Assembly: GCF_011397635.1 (NCBI RefSeq)
Contig: NC_064753.1
Location: 31,954,322 to 32,018,321 of the forward strand
Direction of reading: 5' to 3'
DNA from: Epinephelus fuscoguttatus
Lineage: Eukaryota > Chordata > Actinopteri > Perciformes > Serranidae
DNA length: 64,000 nt
Shown here: one piece after another, positions 50,201 through 58,219 of the stretch
Layout: the number at the start of each line of letters is the position of its first letter
Numbering within the stretch: position 1 is the stretch's first letter
The notes under the pieces: model-generated
Databases searched by the model: none
Told to the model about the DNA's origin: nothing
What the model saw: the letters and a program-made list of their open reading frames with translations, nothing else
Translations under genes and position numbers: made by a program

Positions 50201-50390
50201 CGCGCCCCCCACCCACTCGGAGAGCACTCCTCCAGGAGCCCTGTCCTTGGCGGGCCAGAGCAGTATTGCGGGAGGGGCCGGCAGCGGCAGCGGAAGTGTC
50301 TCTGCCAGCCCCAAGGAGAGCAGTTCCAGTAGTGCCTCTCGCTCCACGACTCCAGCTACCCCTGCCCTACTGGATGCCACCTCTCGCTGA
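9784..50390 (+). CDS. cbfa2t3: CBFA2T3 / MTG16 / ETO2 transcriptional corepressor (11 coding exons)
   Basis: Nuclear corepressor of the RUNX1T1/MTG family. Known members do not bind DNA themselves; they oligomerise and bridge factors such as TAL1-GATA1-LDB1 complexes to NCoR/SMRT and HDACs. Coding exons: 9784-9988, 36284-36439, 38717-38958, 39332-39421, 40139-40320, 42993-43276, 44426-44508, 45623-45914, 46680-46748, 49268-49458, 50001-50390. All introns are GT-AG, phases agree, and the total is 2184 nt (727 aa plus stop). In order: Pro-rich N-terminus (about 78-110), NHR1/TAFH (about 165-262), NHR2 helix (about 391-455), NHR3 (about 513-598), MYND finger (600-636) and a Ser-rich tail. The exon 3 words [20 protein letters not shown] and AMSSTASLS match CBFA2T3 better than RUNX1T1 or CBFA2T2. 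Human CBFA2T3 is about 650 aa, so this model is longer because of an extra N-terminal exon and a longer exon 8 linker. pabpn1l lies downstream on the same strand, as in human. Confidence 0.95.
11070..11158. repeat. (TC)n(CA)n compound microsatellite
   Basis: A long TC run with one interruption followed by a short CA run, in cbfa2t3 intron 1. Confidence 0.97.
11483..11533. repeat. (CA)n/(CG)n compound microsatellite
   Basis: CA array containing a short alternating CG core (cgcgcgcgcg). The purine-pyrimidine alternation favours Z-DNA. Confidence 0.95.
12060..13010. repeat. large copy of the caacacattctca dispersed repeat family
   Basis: It has caacgcattctcatcccatt (12,201), tggtttggcttacag (12,428), and two related blocks gggtgaaagtccagag / gggggaaagtcctgtg with ccatccaccacccc. 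The right end (acgaaaaaagctgtccttta, 12,913) is the inverse of a word at about 6,603-6,625. The several open frames here are repeat-derived. Confidence 0.45.
13624..13692. repeat. (GT)n(GA)n compound microsatellite
   Basis: About 16 GT units run directly into about 18 GA units. Confidence 0.97.
14357..15648. mobile_element. TTAA-flanked foldback element with long inverted arms
   Basis: The ends are inverted: TTAAAGGGACAATTCACCCC at 14,357 and its near-inverse (ggggtgaactatccctttaa) to 15,648, both inside TTAA. The inverted similarity continues for about 200-300 bp (14,357-14,566 against 15,341-15,648), so the element can fold into a long hairpin. A second element (14,567-15,120) is inserted in its middle. 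There is no transposase ORF. Confidence 0.7.
14567..15120. mobile_element. nested MITE with GCGTTTCCATTA ends
   Basis: The left end is gtgcgtttccattaa (14,567) and the right end the inverse gtaatggaaac (to 15,120). Inner words atatcgcaat / atatcgcattt and tgcacaaaa / tgtgcaaaac also pair inverted. It lies between the two arms of the larger element at 14,357-15,648, so it inserted later. Confidence 0.6.
17829..17894. repeat. (GT)n with following (GA)n
   Basis: A pure GT array to 17,871, then cagcca and a short GA run. Confidence 0.95.
18040..18310. repeat. dispersed repeat with gggcacaggcccaggg / gtgcccaggggccc words
   Basis: The part at 18,225-18,300 (cttgctcctgtataggagag, gtggtggggcc, ctgtgcccaggggccc) is found inverted at 60,292-60,385. 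It looks like one end of a non-autonomous transposon. No coding capacity is evident. Confidence 0.5.
18376..18660. mobile_element. hAT-like transposon fragment
   Basis: It starts cagtagggctgaaatgatta and continues with repeated attaat/caatttat words. This is the usual opening of a common fish hAT-type element (agggctgcaac...attaatcg). Only one end is recognisable, and the rest fades into AT-rich DNA. Confidence 0.5.
19826..19876. repeat. GA/GGGA purine tract before the putative second promoter
   Basis: An almost pure purine stretch of gagagaggga and gggagaga units, directly 5' of the CpG-rich leader at 19,900-21,062. GA tracts are common in promoters and can form triplex DNA. Confidence 0.8.
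19900..21062 (+). promoter_or_regulatory. cbfa2t3: putative alternative promoter and noncoding first exon of cbfa2t3
   Basis: A block rich in CpG and GC (for example around 19,950-20,160) follows a GA-rich tract (19,826-19,876). It becomes a U-rich, leader-like sequence ending in a strong donor, AAA before gtaagtac at 21,063. Spliced to exon 2 at 36,284, the frame through Met 36,310 has a TGA at 21,044-21,046, so this exon would be noncoding and translation would start at MPDSPADV. Short upstream ORFs start at 20,262, 20,403, 20,545, 20,685 and 20,967. The left boundary is a guess. Human CBFA2T3 also uses more than one promoter, which fits but does not prove this. Confidence 0.5.
24584..24607. 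repeat. (TCTGC)n pentanucleotide repeat
   Basis: Four to five tctgc units in a row in intron 1. Confidence 0.85.
29722..29758. repeat. (TG)n microsatellite
   Basis: A TG array with two TA interruptions. Confidence 0.9.
29926..29958. repeat. (CA)n microsatellite
   Basis: A CA array 170 bp after a TG array; the two are inverted and could pair. Confidence 0.9.
30543..30660. repeat. GGA-rich polypurine tract
   Basis: Mostly purine over about 115 bp with (GGA)n cores at 30,556-30,576 and 30,618-30,645. Confidence 0.85.
35231..35284. repeat. (GT)n microsatellite
   Basis: A GT array with two TCTG interruptions, 1 kb before cbfa2t3 exon 2. Confidence 0.95.
35812..36080 (+). mobile_element. tRNA-derived SINE
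   Basis: It has a tRNA-like head with a B-box (ggttcgatcctg, 35,857-35,868) and a weaker A-box region before it. The tail is typical of fish SINEs: gtgtgaatgggtgaatgtga, aaagcgctttgagtggtcag, agactagaa, gtccatttgccatt. It lies 200 bp upstream of cbfa2t3 exon 2. Confidence 0.75.
36284..36439 (+). CDS. cbfa2t3: cbfa2t3 coding exon 2 (MPDSP exon)
   Basis: The acceptor atcgcag ends at 36283 and the donor is gtaagt at 36440. The exon encodes [20 protein letters not shown] and a Pro-rich stretch typical of the family, where the equivalent Met is an alternative start. Here that ATG is at 36310 (residue 78 of the long form). If used with the noncoding leader at 19,900-21,062, it gives a protein of about 650 aa. 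The exon ends in phase 1; joined to exon 3 it makes an ATG codon (Met, then LNGSS), matching the MLNGSS junction in human CBFA2T3. Confidence 0.95.
36440..38716 (+). other. cbfa2t3: cbfa2t3 intron 2
   Basis: gtaagt to ctgcag. It contains a SINE fragment. A 190-codon open frame (37,077-37,649) crosses a TG-rich area and shows no recognisable protein or splice context. Confidence 0.8.
36811..36925 (+). mobile_element. degenerate tRNA-derived SINE fragment
   Basis: Words gtggcctagaggttaacc, gttgcatgtagtttcttgtc, tctctctccctttgtttcct and gtcagttcccaactactgcc follow the order of a widespread fish tRNA SINE. The promoter boxes have decayed. It lies in cbfa2t3 intron 2. Confidence 0.5.
38717..38958 (+). 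CDS. cbfa2t3: cbfa2t3 coding exon 3 (start of NHR1/TAFH)
   Basis: The acceptor is ctgcag and the donor gtaagt. It encodes [20 protein letters not shown] and then the first half of the TAFH domain ([20 protein letters not shown]). This is the exon that best separates CBFA2T3 from its paralogues. In the RQL-C-KLKRF word a Cys stands where the mammalian proteins have Ser. It ends in phase 0. Confidence 0.97.
39332..39421 (+). CDS. cbfa2t3: cbfa2t3 coding exon 4 (NHR1/TAFH)
   Basis: Exactly 30 codons between acceptor ctcgggcag and donor gtaaat, phase 0 at both ends. It begins [20 protein letters not shown] and continues into the conserved [10 protein letters not shown] of the TAFH domain, the surface that binds LxxLL-like peptides in E proteins and other partners in this family. 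Confidence 0.97.
39422..40138 (+). other. cbfa2t3: cbfa2t3 intron 4
   Basis: gtaaat to ctgaag. Short CA tract at about 39,810; otherwise nothing recognised. Intron 3 (38,959-39,331) is similarly empty. Confidence 0.8.
40139..40320 (+). CDS. cbfa2t3: cbfa2t3 coding exon 5 (end of NHR1)
   Basis: The acceptor is cactgaag and the donor gtagca. It encodes [20 protein letters not shown], then the [12 protein letters not shown] word and the linker [11 protein letters not shown]. The KRRTPDR basic stretch corresponds to the nuclear localisation region described for the family. It ends in phase 2, and the next exon supplies the last base of Arg292. Confidence 0.97.
41232..41265. repeat. (CA)n microsatellite
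   Basis: An uninterrupted CA array in cbfa2t3 intron 5. Confidence 0.95.
42582..42833. mobile_element. short hAT-like MITE (ggtctcaagacc type)
   Basis: The ends agtgttgtagatcttgat and ggtcttgaccacaacattgc are imperfect inverted repeats, and inside is the word ggtctcaagaccactttttg known from fish MITEs. No ORF of note. It lies in cbfa2t3 intron 5, 160 bp before exon 6. Confidence 0.55.
42993..43276 (+). CDS. cbfa2t3: cbfa2t3 coding exon 6 (Pro-rich linker)
   Basis: The acceptor is ctctacag and the donor gtagga. The encoded segment begins [20 protein letters not shown], contains an imperfect PPNGLP repeat (about 43,105-43,165) and ends with [19 protein letters not shown]. The flanks match the family; the repeat is expanded relative to human CBFA2T3, where the segment is shorter. 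It ends in phase 1. Confidence 0.95.
43721..44331. mobile_element. TTAA-type MITE, copy B (5' truncated)
   Basis: It matches copies A and C from catctgataataagaatt to the right terminus cttacacactgttcctttaa. The left end with its inverted repeat is missing. An internal unit (actggtttaaatc, ggagaggaagagacctctgc) occurs twice, as in copy C. It lies in cbfa2t3 intron 6, about 90 bp before exon 7. Confidence 0.65.
44426..44508 (+). CDS. cbfa2t3: cbfa2t3 coding exon 7 (start of NHR2)
   Basis: It encodes [20 protein letters not shown], then EWKHLDN, the first part of the NHR2 oligomerisation domain. The acceptor is a tandem agcag, so the exon can start at 44423 or 44426; both keep the frame and differ by one Ala. 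The donor is gtacgt, in phase 0. Confidence 0.96.
44509..45622 (+). other. cbfa2t3: cbfa2t3 intron 7
   Basis: gtacgt to ctgcag. Imperfect CA tract (44,790-44,840) and purine-rich DNA (44,990-45,240). No exon was recognised. Confidence 0.8.
45623..45914 (+). CDS. cbfa2t3: cbfa2t3 coding exon 8 (core of NHR2 and variable linker)
   Basis: The acceptor is ccactgcag. It encodes [20 protein letters not shown], then [19 protein letters not shown], the amphipathic NHR2 helix that tetramerises the family. A low-complexity linker of Pro and Ser runs follows ([10 protein letters not shown] from a CTC/CCT repeat), replacing a shorter linker in human. I placed the 3' end at donor gtagac (45,915). A weaker donor at 45,759 (gtggga) keeps the same phase and would remove 52 residues. 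Confidence 0.85.
45781..45820 (+). repeat. cbfa2t3: CCT/CTC coding repeat in cbfa2t3 exon 8
   Basis: A trinucleotide tract read in frame as a proline run broken by one Leu. It may vary in length between individuals without shifting the frame. Confidence 0.85.
46680..46748 (+). CDS. cbfa2t3: cbfa2t3 coding exon 9 (start of NHR3)
   Basis: The acceptor is gtgtttcag and the donor gtaaga. With the split Glu from exon 8 it encodes [20 protein letters not shown] and RKA, matching the HREF(L) ... GYVPE(E/D)IW(K/R)KA word that opens NHR3 in all family members. It is in phase 1 at both ends. Confidence 0.96.
46749..49267 (+). other. cbfa2t3: cbfa2t3 intron 9
   Basis: gtaaga to ctctcag. Short TG tract (47,563-47,607) and otherwise unique DNA. 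Intron 8 (45,915-46,679) and intron 10 (49,459-50,000) also lack recognisable features. Confidence 0.8.
49268..49458 (+). CDS. cbfa2t3: cbfa2t3 coding exon 10 (NHR3 coiled coil)
   Basis: The acceptor is ctctcag and the donor gtgagt. It encodes [20 protein letters not shown] and continues as a charged coiled coil to INQQEDSSE. The [17 protein letters not shown] and [18 protein letters not shown] words agree with CBFA2T3. It ends in phase 0. Confidence 0.97.
50001..50390 (+). CDS. cbfa2t3: cbfa2t3 coding exon 11 (MYND zinc finger and Ser-rich C-terminus)
   Basis: The acceptor is ctcaccag. It encodes the NHR4/MYND finger beginning [17 protein letters not shown]. The zinc ligands are Cys600, 603, 611, 614, 620, 624, His632 and Cys636, all present. 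In this family the finger binds NCoR/SMRT. A Ser/Gly/Pro-rich tail follows and ends [17 protein letters not shown] before TGA at 50388-50390. The SRSTTP...(T)P word near the stop is also seen in RUNX1T1. Confidence 0.97.
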   Translation, partial: SCWNCGRKASETCSGCNTARYCGSFCQHKDWEKHHHVCGQGLQGMPGGSSVPLGTPSSSSTSSASSSAPPTHSESTPPGALSLAGQSSIAGGAGSGSGSVSASPKESSSSSASRSTTPATPALLDATSR

Positions 50391-51126
50391 CGTCTGACCC
50401 TTGTCCCTTCCCTGCATACTGATGCGACGGTGCCCACACTCCACACAAAACCAAACTGAGGAATCTTCATCGCACATTGCTCCCTTTTCTCCTCCCCTAC
50501 TTTAGTCCTTATTTCCCTCTTATCCTAAGCTCTCCTGAAAATCCTCTCACTACCTGATGTTAGACTGCTTTTCTGAACTCGTCACCCTCCCTTCCTTCCC
50601 CCCCAAAAAATACTTTTTCTGTCTTTGTCTCTTTCACAACCACAGCCACAAATACAAAGATTCCAGCCTGGGGTTCAGTGTAGTGGAAAGCATGAAAGTG
50701 TCTCCTATCTCTGTGCTCAGTCACAGAAACATATCCGATGTGTTTGCTGAAAACATGACTTGAAGATGTGACTAAGATGTGCCCTCAGTAATGGAAGCAC
50801 GTTAAATACTGTCCGCCTAAGGACACAAGACAAGGGCTGTGGTAAGGCAACAATGATGGGGGGATGACTAGGCTGATTAGCACTTGGATCGGATTTCCCT
50901 TTAATTTAGCACCAATGAGAGAACAGTACCCAGCCCTGAGATGTGCACTACCAGTGCAAACAGTTCACTGATGTGGCACTTATTCTACAGTGTCCTACCG
51001 GAGACAGGCAAGGACAAAATACCTTTTTTTCAAATGGATGAGGGAAGGGGAAAACCTGTGATGTGATAAATTCCTCAGAAACACAGCTTAGTATTTATTA
51101 AATGTTTCTTTCTGGCTTTAAGGGAA

Positions 51127-51157
51127 AATAAAGAAAAGTCCAAATATTCTAAATAAA
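51127..51157 (+). terminator. cbfa2t3: proximal polyadenylation signals of cbfa2t3
   Basis: Two canonical AATAAA hexamers, at 51,127-51,132 and 51,152-51,157, lie about 740 nt after the stop codon. A TG-rich downstream element is not clear, so use is uncertain. Confidence 0.4.
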
Positions 51158-53208
51158 GAATAGTAGTGCTGATGATGATGATAATAATGATATGAAAATA
51201 AATTAATTTTAAACTGCTAACTACCTTGCTAGCGAGCCAAGAAAATCTACACCGGACTCACCTCTCTGAACCATTGTGAACCCAAATGAATTCAAAGATG
51301 AAAAATAACATGATCCAAACCTTTGTATTACACTGCCAAAGTGAGTAAGTAAGCGATAAGGAGAAGCACTCATCTTATAACCAAACGCAAAGCAACATCA
51401 CCTCCTCAGCAGATAAGCCAGCCCTGGGAGGACCAGGCTGCAGGGACGCTGCAGAACGGGACCCAGAGGTAGTCAGACATTTAAAAAAAAAAACTGCTTT
51501 GATCTGCAGCTGCCTCCTGCAGTCTGGACAAAATGACAGCGATTCCTCAGTGATGGCCCAGACTAGTGAATATGGACGATGCTGTGAACTTGCCTACAAG
51601 AAAGACTTAATGAAATGGATGGAAACCCTGCCACAGTGTGATTTTTTTGTGAATGGTAACAGAGAGGGACGGAGAGAAAAAAACAAGAGGAAAGGAAAAT
51701 GTACACAGCCTCAAAGGAGATGAAGAAACATACATGGCAATGGAGCTGCCAAAAACCTCAAAACAAGCTTGAAAACATTGTCCGAGAAGGCATTGCATAC
51801 TACGGAGACGTATGAGAAGAATGTTTGTAAGTTGTTTTTTTTTTTAAAGCTCCACAACGGGGAGATATTTCAAGGAATTGCTGTTACCTTTACATTCACT
51901 CCCTCCTTTTCCAAAGCATGATAAACAGATGAAAGAGCCTAGTAAAGGGCGGTGTAGACTTGGATCTCCTCTCTCTTTCTACCTCCCCTCACCCCACACC
52001 TCCCTTCTGCGCTCTTCCCCGACTACTTGACTCAAGTCTGCCCCTTAACCCCAGCCTGCTTTGGACAGAGCCTCGGAGCAGTCACGTGGGAAGGGTTCGA
52101 ACCTGCTTGTAGATATTGTTCCTCTTTTCAAATTTCAATAATGTCTCTTGTCGCTGATGTCCACATGTGCTGCCCTTGTGTATATCCAGAAAGACGGACT
52201 TTGTTTTTTGGTTTCGTTACCTTTCATTTTTCCTCCTTTAAGTTTGGGCTGAGCAGTGAAGTCAGAACAAGGAGGAAACTCGCTTATGAGAGGAAGCCCC
52301 ACATTGTACTTATTGTTTGATTTGTTGTATCTATATTAATGAGATGAAACCCCTCTTGTAGAATATTTTGTATTGCTCGCATTGTAAGACAGTGAGAGGA
52401 CGGAGGTGCAATATGAAGAGAATTCAGCTACTGAATGGAACCTCAGCAACTGCCCATAGGGTGTCATATAATATAGATACATATAAATATATTTAAAGTA
52501 ACATCAGTAACTTAATGTGAATGTACATAGTATTTAAAGAGGTCCAAAAATGTGTTTGCCAAATAACAGAAACCTTTAAAGTTTAATGTCCAGAATATGA
52601 TTTTCTCACAGTACATTTATTTCTCAAATTCATCAACTCCCTTTATTATTTTTTTTCTCTTTCTCTCACTTTCAATTTTCACTCAAATCAAAGTGTCATG
52701 TGATCTTGAGTGGAGGAGACTGTTGGTAACAGAGGTAAAGTGGTTTCATACAGTACCACAATGCATGCAGCAGAAAATGGATGAAAACAGATTAAGGGTG
52801 AATGGACACTACAAGACTTCCTGAACATTTCTAAATCAATTAATAAGGCCTTAATCTACAACATTTCAAAAATCCACATTGCACTACGCCAAGAAAACTT
52901 GTTCATGTTTCATTTCAGTCTTCTTAATTTGAATGAGAAGCAGTAATTGGGAATAAATGTCATTGTCACGTGCTTCATTCACCCCCTTGGTCAGTTTACA
53001 TCCTGCAGGAGGGGACGCAGCAGTGTGTACTGACAAAAACAAATGCCTAGTCAATATTTAAAAAAAGAAGAAGAAGAAAAAAGTGGTGGCTCAGTTTTAA
53101 ATTTAGCTCCATCACACCAAATTTAGGACTCATCAAACTTAATATGTCATGTCTAAGGTTTTGTTTCCACCCCTGAAGGGACCCCTCGCTCTCTCTTGGT
53201 CCTCATCA

Positions 53209-53211
<3 letters not shown>

Positions 53212-53251
<40 letters not shown>
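53212..53251. repeat. (GT)n microsatellite downstream of cbfa2t3
   Basis: A pure GT array of about 20 units. Confidence 0.95.
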
Positions 53252-53552
53252 GTTAGGAGTGTCTGTTTCCCCCAAGGTGCAGGACAAGCCATTACTGTAG
53301 GATTAAGTGAAATGCCAGTGTTAAGCTACAGTAAACCTCAAAGCTACCAACCTTGTAAGGTTGTTTTTTCCCACTAATTATTGTTTATTTGTAAAGATGC
53401 AATTTGAACATAAGCTGATAATCTGGGTTAGTTCTTTATTTCCAGGCCAAGAGAGAAGCATCACCTCTTTAGGTTTATTTAATTGTTTTTTTCCAGCCCT
53501 TCCCACATGCTCCAGTAAACACATGTATGTTAAACAGTCTCTAGGCCTTTAC

Positions 53553-54209
53553 TTAAAGATCCAGTGTGTAGGATTCAGGGGCATATATTGGCCGAAATGG
53601 AATATAACATGATAAGCATGTTTTCTTTAGTGTATAATCACCTGAAAATAAGAATCATTTTTGTTTTTGTCACCTTAGAATGAGTCGTTTATGGCGATCG
53701 CAATCTTGCATTGCCATGTTTCTACAGTAGCCTGGAAAGGACAAAGATACACACTGGCTCTAGATAGGGACATTTGCCTTTTTGCCTTTTTGCATCAGCC
53801 ACTGTAGTTAGCAGCCCCTCTGCAAGAGCCAGACAGCATCATAAAAACATAGATTTTTAATGTGAAAATGCTTCAAATCAGTGTTTTTACCAGTTTAAAC
53901 CACCGGGTCCATTTATTTCGGAGAGAAAGAGACCTCTGTGGATAATTTGGCTTCCCATAAAAACCTCCTGAATGTCTAGATTTAGCTTTATTTGTGGTTT
54001 TTACCAGTTTTAATCACCCAGTCTGTTAATTTTGGAGGGGGAAAGACCTTTGCGGATAATTCGGCTACTGGTAAAAACCTCTTAAACAATGAACACTAAA
54101 GGAATCCTAACCAGGAGGTCATACTTGGCACATGGGAGAAGTTTCAGCTGGTTGCAATCTGCAGTCCACACCATTAGATGCCACTAAATCCTACACACTG
54201 CTCCTTTAA
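53553..54209. mobile_element. TTAA-type MITE, copy C (complete)
   Basis: TTAAAGATCCAGTGTGTAGG at the left and the inverse ctacacactgctcctttaa at the right, with TTAA at both ends. It has the internal duplication of a tttttaccagttt...gataattcggct unit. It is the most complete of three copies in the window and would lie inside the long 3' UTR if the distal poly(A) signal is used. Confidence 0.75.
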
Positions 54210-56529
54210 AGGCCTGTTACCCTGCTCACACTTATGTAATATTGATCATTGTAAACCTAACATAGCTGGCCTCATACACACTTGGACCAAACTTAGGAAA
54301 AAAAATAGCTAACTTTGTTTTTTGCAGTGAGCGTTGTGGAAAACTTGTCATCAACAGATGGATAACAGATGAAACCTTTTATTTAGACTATCTGAGACAC
54401 TTAATTCAAATGAGCTAAGCTGTAAGGTACTCCTGCATCTGTGTGTAGCATCCATGTATGTTTGTTATAATTACCATGATTTTTTTTTGTGTGTGTCATT
54501 TGCTCCTTTCTCCCCCCTCAATGTCTAATTCCTCCACTACCACCCCAGACCACGTCTTTACAACCCCCCTTCACACTAGCTACCTCCTGTGACCATACAG
54601 CTAACCACCAGGAGAGGTTGACCTGGACTTTGAAAAGCTGGGCTAAGAGCAGACATGGAAGCGCACACTCAAAAGCAATCGTATGAATCCGTCTAAAAAA
54701 AATGCTAAAAGCGTTGAAAGGAATTGCCATTACTCGTGATGTGGAAGAATATTTACTCCCACCAGACTTCACACGATTGATCACATCCCACCAACCAAAC
54801 CGATACTGCTGGAATTTAGTACACATAACAGTCAAACCCGCATATTACCAAACTGAACACAGAGTCGACCATGACATGCCATCTGTTGTCCGAAACCAAT
54901 AAAAGCACAGACCAAAGTACTCTATTGCCATAATAGGCTTTGATGCAGTGTGTATTGTCAGACCAGAAATAATAAGGTTAGAAGCTCCACTACACCACTT
55001 AACCAAAGTGTCTGAAATACACACAATTAGAGCACACAAGAGTGAAGAGCACGCTGAGTTTCAAATGTGTAGAATTCTTATTCAAGCAATCAAAGCGCTT
55101 GTTGTCTACATGTTGAATAGTGCTTCTGTAAAAATAATAGAAGCATCTCCTTCGGAAAAGCCTACTGATTGTGTGTTCTTACAGTTACAAAGCCTTGCAG
55201 AGATAAAGTGAATGCATGGTTGGTGTGTGTGTGTTTGTGTGTGTGTGTGTTACTGGCGGTGTGCCTGTTTTTGTAGAAAAAAAAAAAATCTTACCTTTGT
55301 CTTCGTGTCTCTGTACAAACTACTTGAAACCTTCAGAGCTTTAATGAAACATCCTAGACAGACTATAGTGGCAGATAGATTCACAATATGTAGCAACAGC
55401 TTTGTGCAGTAAAATAAACGTACCTGCATCACGGACAACATTTTAATGACAGTTCCATTCAACTTGTACAAGCTTTATGTGTGCCTCCGTGTCTGCAGGT
55501 AAGCCCTCAGATAAACTAAACAAAGCCAAACCCAGTAGACCACTTATAAATGACCAAAATACAACCAAAAGCTACAACTTTTCTTTTCACACTTTGGTTG
55601 AGGTTTTTGTGTTACGTCCCAGCATTAGAGAACTTCACTGTGGTTGATTGTGTGGAGCTGTAGAGGAATGAGCAAACTGTCCTTCACTGAGATTCTCCCT
55701 CCTGATTTTATTGGACAGGACACAAAAGATCAGATCAATGTTCTGTCCAGCCGGGCGCAAGCTTCATTAAGTCATGAAACAAATGAGATTCATGCCGAGG
55801 TGTCGTACACTTTTCTCTGTGAAGATATTAATAGATGGCAAACGCATAAGGGCTCTGCTGTTGTGAATATCATCCAAGGGTCTCCGAACACTTTACATCA
55901 GCCACTTTTCTGTTTGTTTAACTATGTACATGATAACGGGCAAAACGCATGTTTAGAAAAGGCAAATATTAGCAGGTTGGCATTTGTTTCTCCCTTCCCC
56001 CCTGACCAGTAACTCTACCAATGAAGTTTCAAGGCTCATCTGATGTGATGGTGACACATCCTTCCTGTGAAACAGGCACTGATGAATAGCTACAGTAGAA
56101 AGCTAAAGTGGCAAACAGTGGATACAGCACTTGTTTCCCCCAAAGCCACGGCTCAGGATGGTCCTGTTTTTACCTTTACATAAATTAAAAAAAAAAAAAA
56201 AGGTTTATGTTTTTTTTTATGTGTAGGGAAGCATTCTATACTGTATTGTGCAATACATTATTACAGAAAAAACATGTTTCTGTAGGAAAGGTTGGCGCTT
56301 TGAAGATCTTTCTCCTTTTGTTTTATTTCCCTCTTCAAAAAGGTCCTGTTGCCGTTTTTAGATGAAGTTAACTGTGCCAGAAGAATTAAATTCTGATTTG
56401 TATTTATTTCTTGCATGCTTTCCTCCCTGTTGCTAATACCGCTCTTTAACTGTTCGCTCTGTTGGATGTGTGAAGCTGTAAAACATTCTAATTCAGGTTA
56501 TTGTCTGTGTTGAACAATGTAACTGTGTA

Positions 56530-56535
56530 ATTAAA
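56530..56535 (+). terminator. cbfa2t3: distal polyadenylation signal, possible end of cbfa2t3
   Basis: ATTAAA follows a U-rich and UGU-rich stretch (56,490-56,528) and is followed by T-rich DNA. The next + strand gene starts 3 kb further on, so this is a plausible distal end of cbfa2t3 transcripts. Confidence 0.35.
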
Positions 56536-56550
56536 ACATGAAATGAAGTA

Positions 56551-58219
56551 TTCATCACTCTCATTGCTTTTCTTCTTTAAGTGCAGGCATATTCTGAGAC
56601 TACATCCCCCAGAAAGGGAAAACGATCCATTGTTATTGAATCACTGCTAACACAAAGTTATTATGTAAACTTCAGAAGGCATATGATTGCATTCCCTCTT
56701 GTCTACAGAAATATGATAGCAGTTACAGTTTGAAAGACTCTTATAGACATATATTCATACACATCTTGAACGAGCTCACACAGCTTCAATCTAATTTCAT
56801 TTATTGAACATTTTGGCCTGGTTCTTTAACCTGCCCGATGAGTCAGTCAGTACAGACTCATGCTGAGCAGCAAAACATTGTTTATAGACTGTTATCTTTA
56901 ATTCTAAAATCCTAAAGTTTCCACTGATGCCAAATACGTCTGACTGAATTTGGAAGAGTATGTAGAAAATGCACAAGATGTCTAAAATGAAATATTCTAG
57001 ACGTCTCGACGAGATTAATGGCATGGTGCAGTCGTAAAACTGTTACAATGAGTGACAGTTCACTTAGTATACACATTATATAGCTTCAGTGAAGAGTTAC
57101 GACAACTGAATATATGAGATCCTGTCAGACAGAAAGGAATACTTTGAATTTTTTCATATTATAAACATTTGTCCAGCAGTGTAACATCAGAACGTTTGTA
57201 GTTTTCTAATGTCTGATGATATATGTTTCTTAAATATATTAACAGAATAGGCATGTCACAGCAAAGCATGGGTGTAAATAAAATAAATAAAGGGAGAGTT
57301 CCATTTAGCTGCTTAAATTTTAGCATCCTGGCACTGTGCATACCGGCTCAAAGTCACACTGTCATGTCTTACCGGGACAATTGAATTAAACAGATTCATC
57401 ATTAATGTTACTAGTAACTTTTCCTGCTATAACAAGTCAGAATGTCTGCCATGAAAAAGCCTATTATCCACCCTTTCAGGTACCTTAAATGAAAAATGCA
57501 AATGTAATAGTTTTGCAGCATTCCTTAAAAAGACAGTTTAGATATATTGAAGTGAGGTTATATGAGGTATTTATCCATAGTCAGTGTATTACCTACTGTC
57601 AGTGCTGAGTTTGTTGCTAAACATGCCTTACTTGTTACTTTTAAAAGAGTAATGTGTTGCTTTCCTTGAGTCCTCCCTGTAGACAGTAATATGTCAGGCT
57701 ACAGTAATTGTTACAGTACGTTTGGGTTACTAAGGAACCTCACCTGAGGGGCACTGTCACACTTTTGCAAGTTAAACCGTACATATGCCTCAATGTCAGC
57801 ACAAAACAAGGCTCAACAGGACAATCAAGACAACACTGGCTATGACTGCCTCAAAATGAAACTATATCAATATATAAAAGAGGTTGGCCTTCAAAAAATA
57901 TATTAATAGGTCTGAATAAAACAATGTAACAGACTAGTCTTCCTGGAACCGTTATATAACAGTTTCACTTGAGTTGTTCACAGAACCATGGCTTTAAAGC
58001 AGACTAGCCCAGCTCATATTAAGTGTTTTTCACGAGTGGTTATACCTTGTGAGTAGGAGATCTTCAATTCGTTAGTCAGACAACCTGCTTCTCCTCAGAG
58101 TCAGCACAAGACTGTCCAAGCTGACGAGCCTCTTGACATTTGATTTTTTTTTTTTATCTGTCCATTATGAAGATAACTGAAGAACATAACTGTTTGATTT
58201 GTAACTGAACTGTGATTGC
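56551..58219. other. intergenic stretch between cbfa2t3 and pabpn1l
   Basis: AT-rich unique DNA with no convincing exon or RNA gene on either strand. Confidence 0.6.

Larger units (their letters stand above)
50391..56550 (+). other. cbfa2t3: 3' UTR and downstream region of cbfa2t3
   Basis: No further family exon follows the stop. Candidate cleavage signals: AATAAA at 51,127 and 51,152 (a 3' UTR of about 0.8 kb), and ATTAAA at 56,530 in a sequence that reads like an mRNA 3' end (a 3' UTR of about 6.2 kb). The region is AT-rich and holds a (GT)n tract (53,212-53,251) and a TTAA-flanked transposon (53,553-54,209). Which signal is used cannot be told from sequence. Confidence 0.5.

Noticed and set aside
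9784..50390. Assignment to runx1t1 or cbfa2t2 instead of cbfa2t3
   Set aside because: Exon 3 and NHR3 words fit CBFA2T3 best, and the neighbour pabpn1l matches the CBFA2T3 locus.
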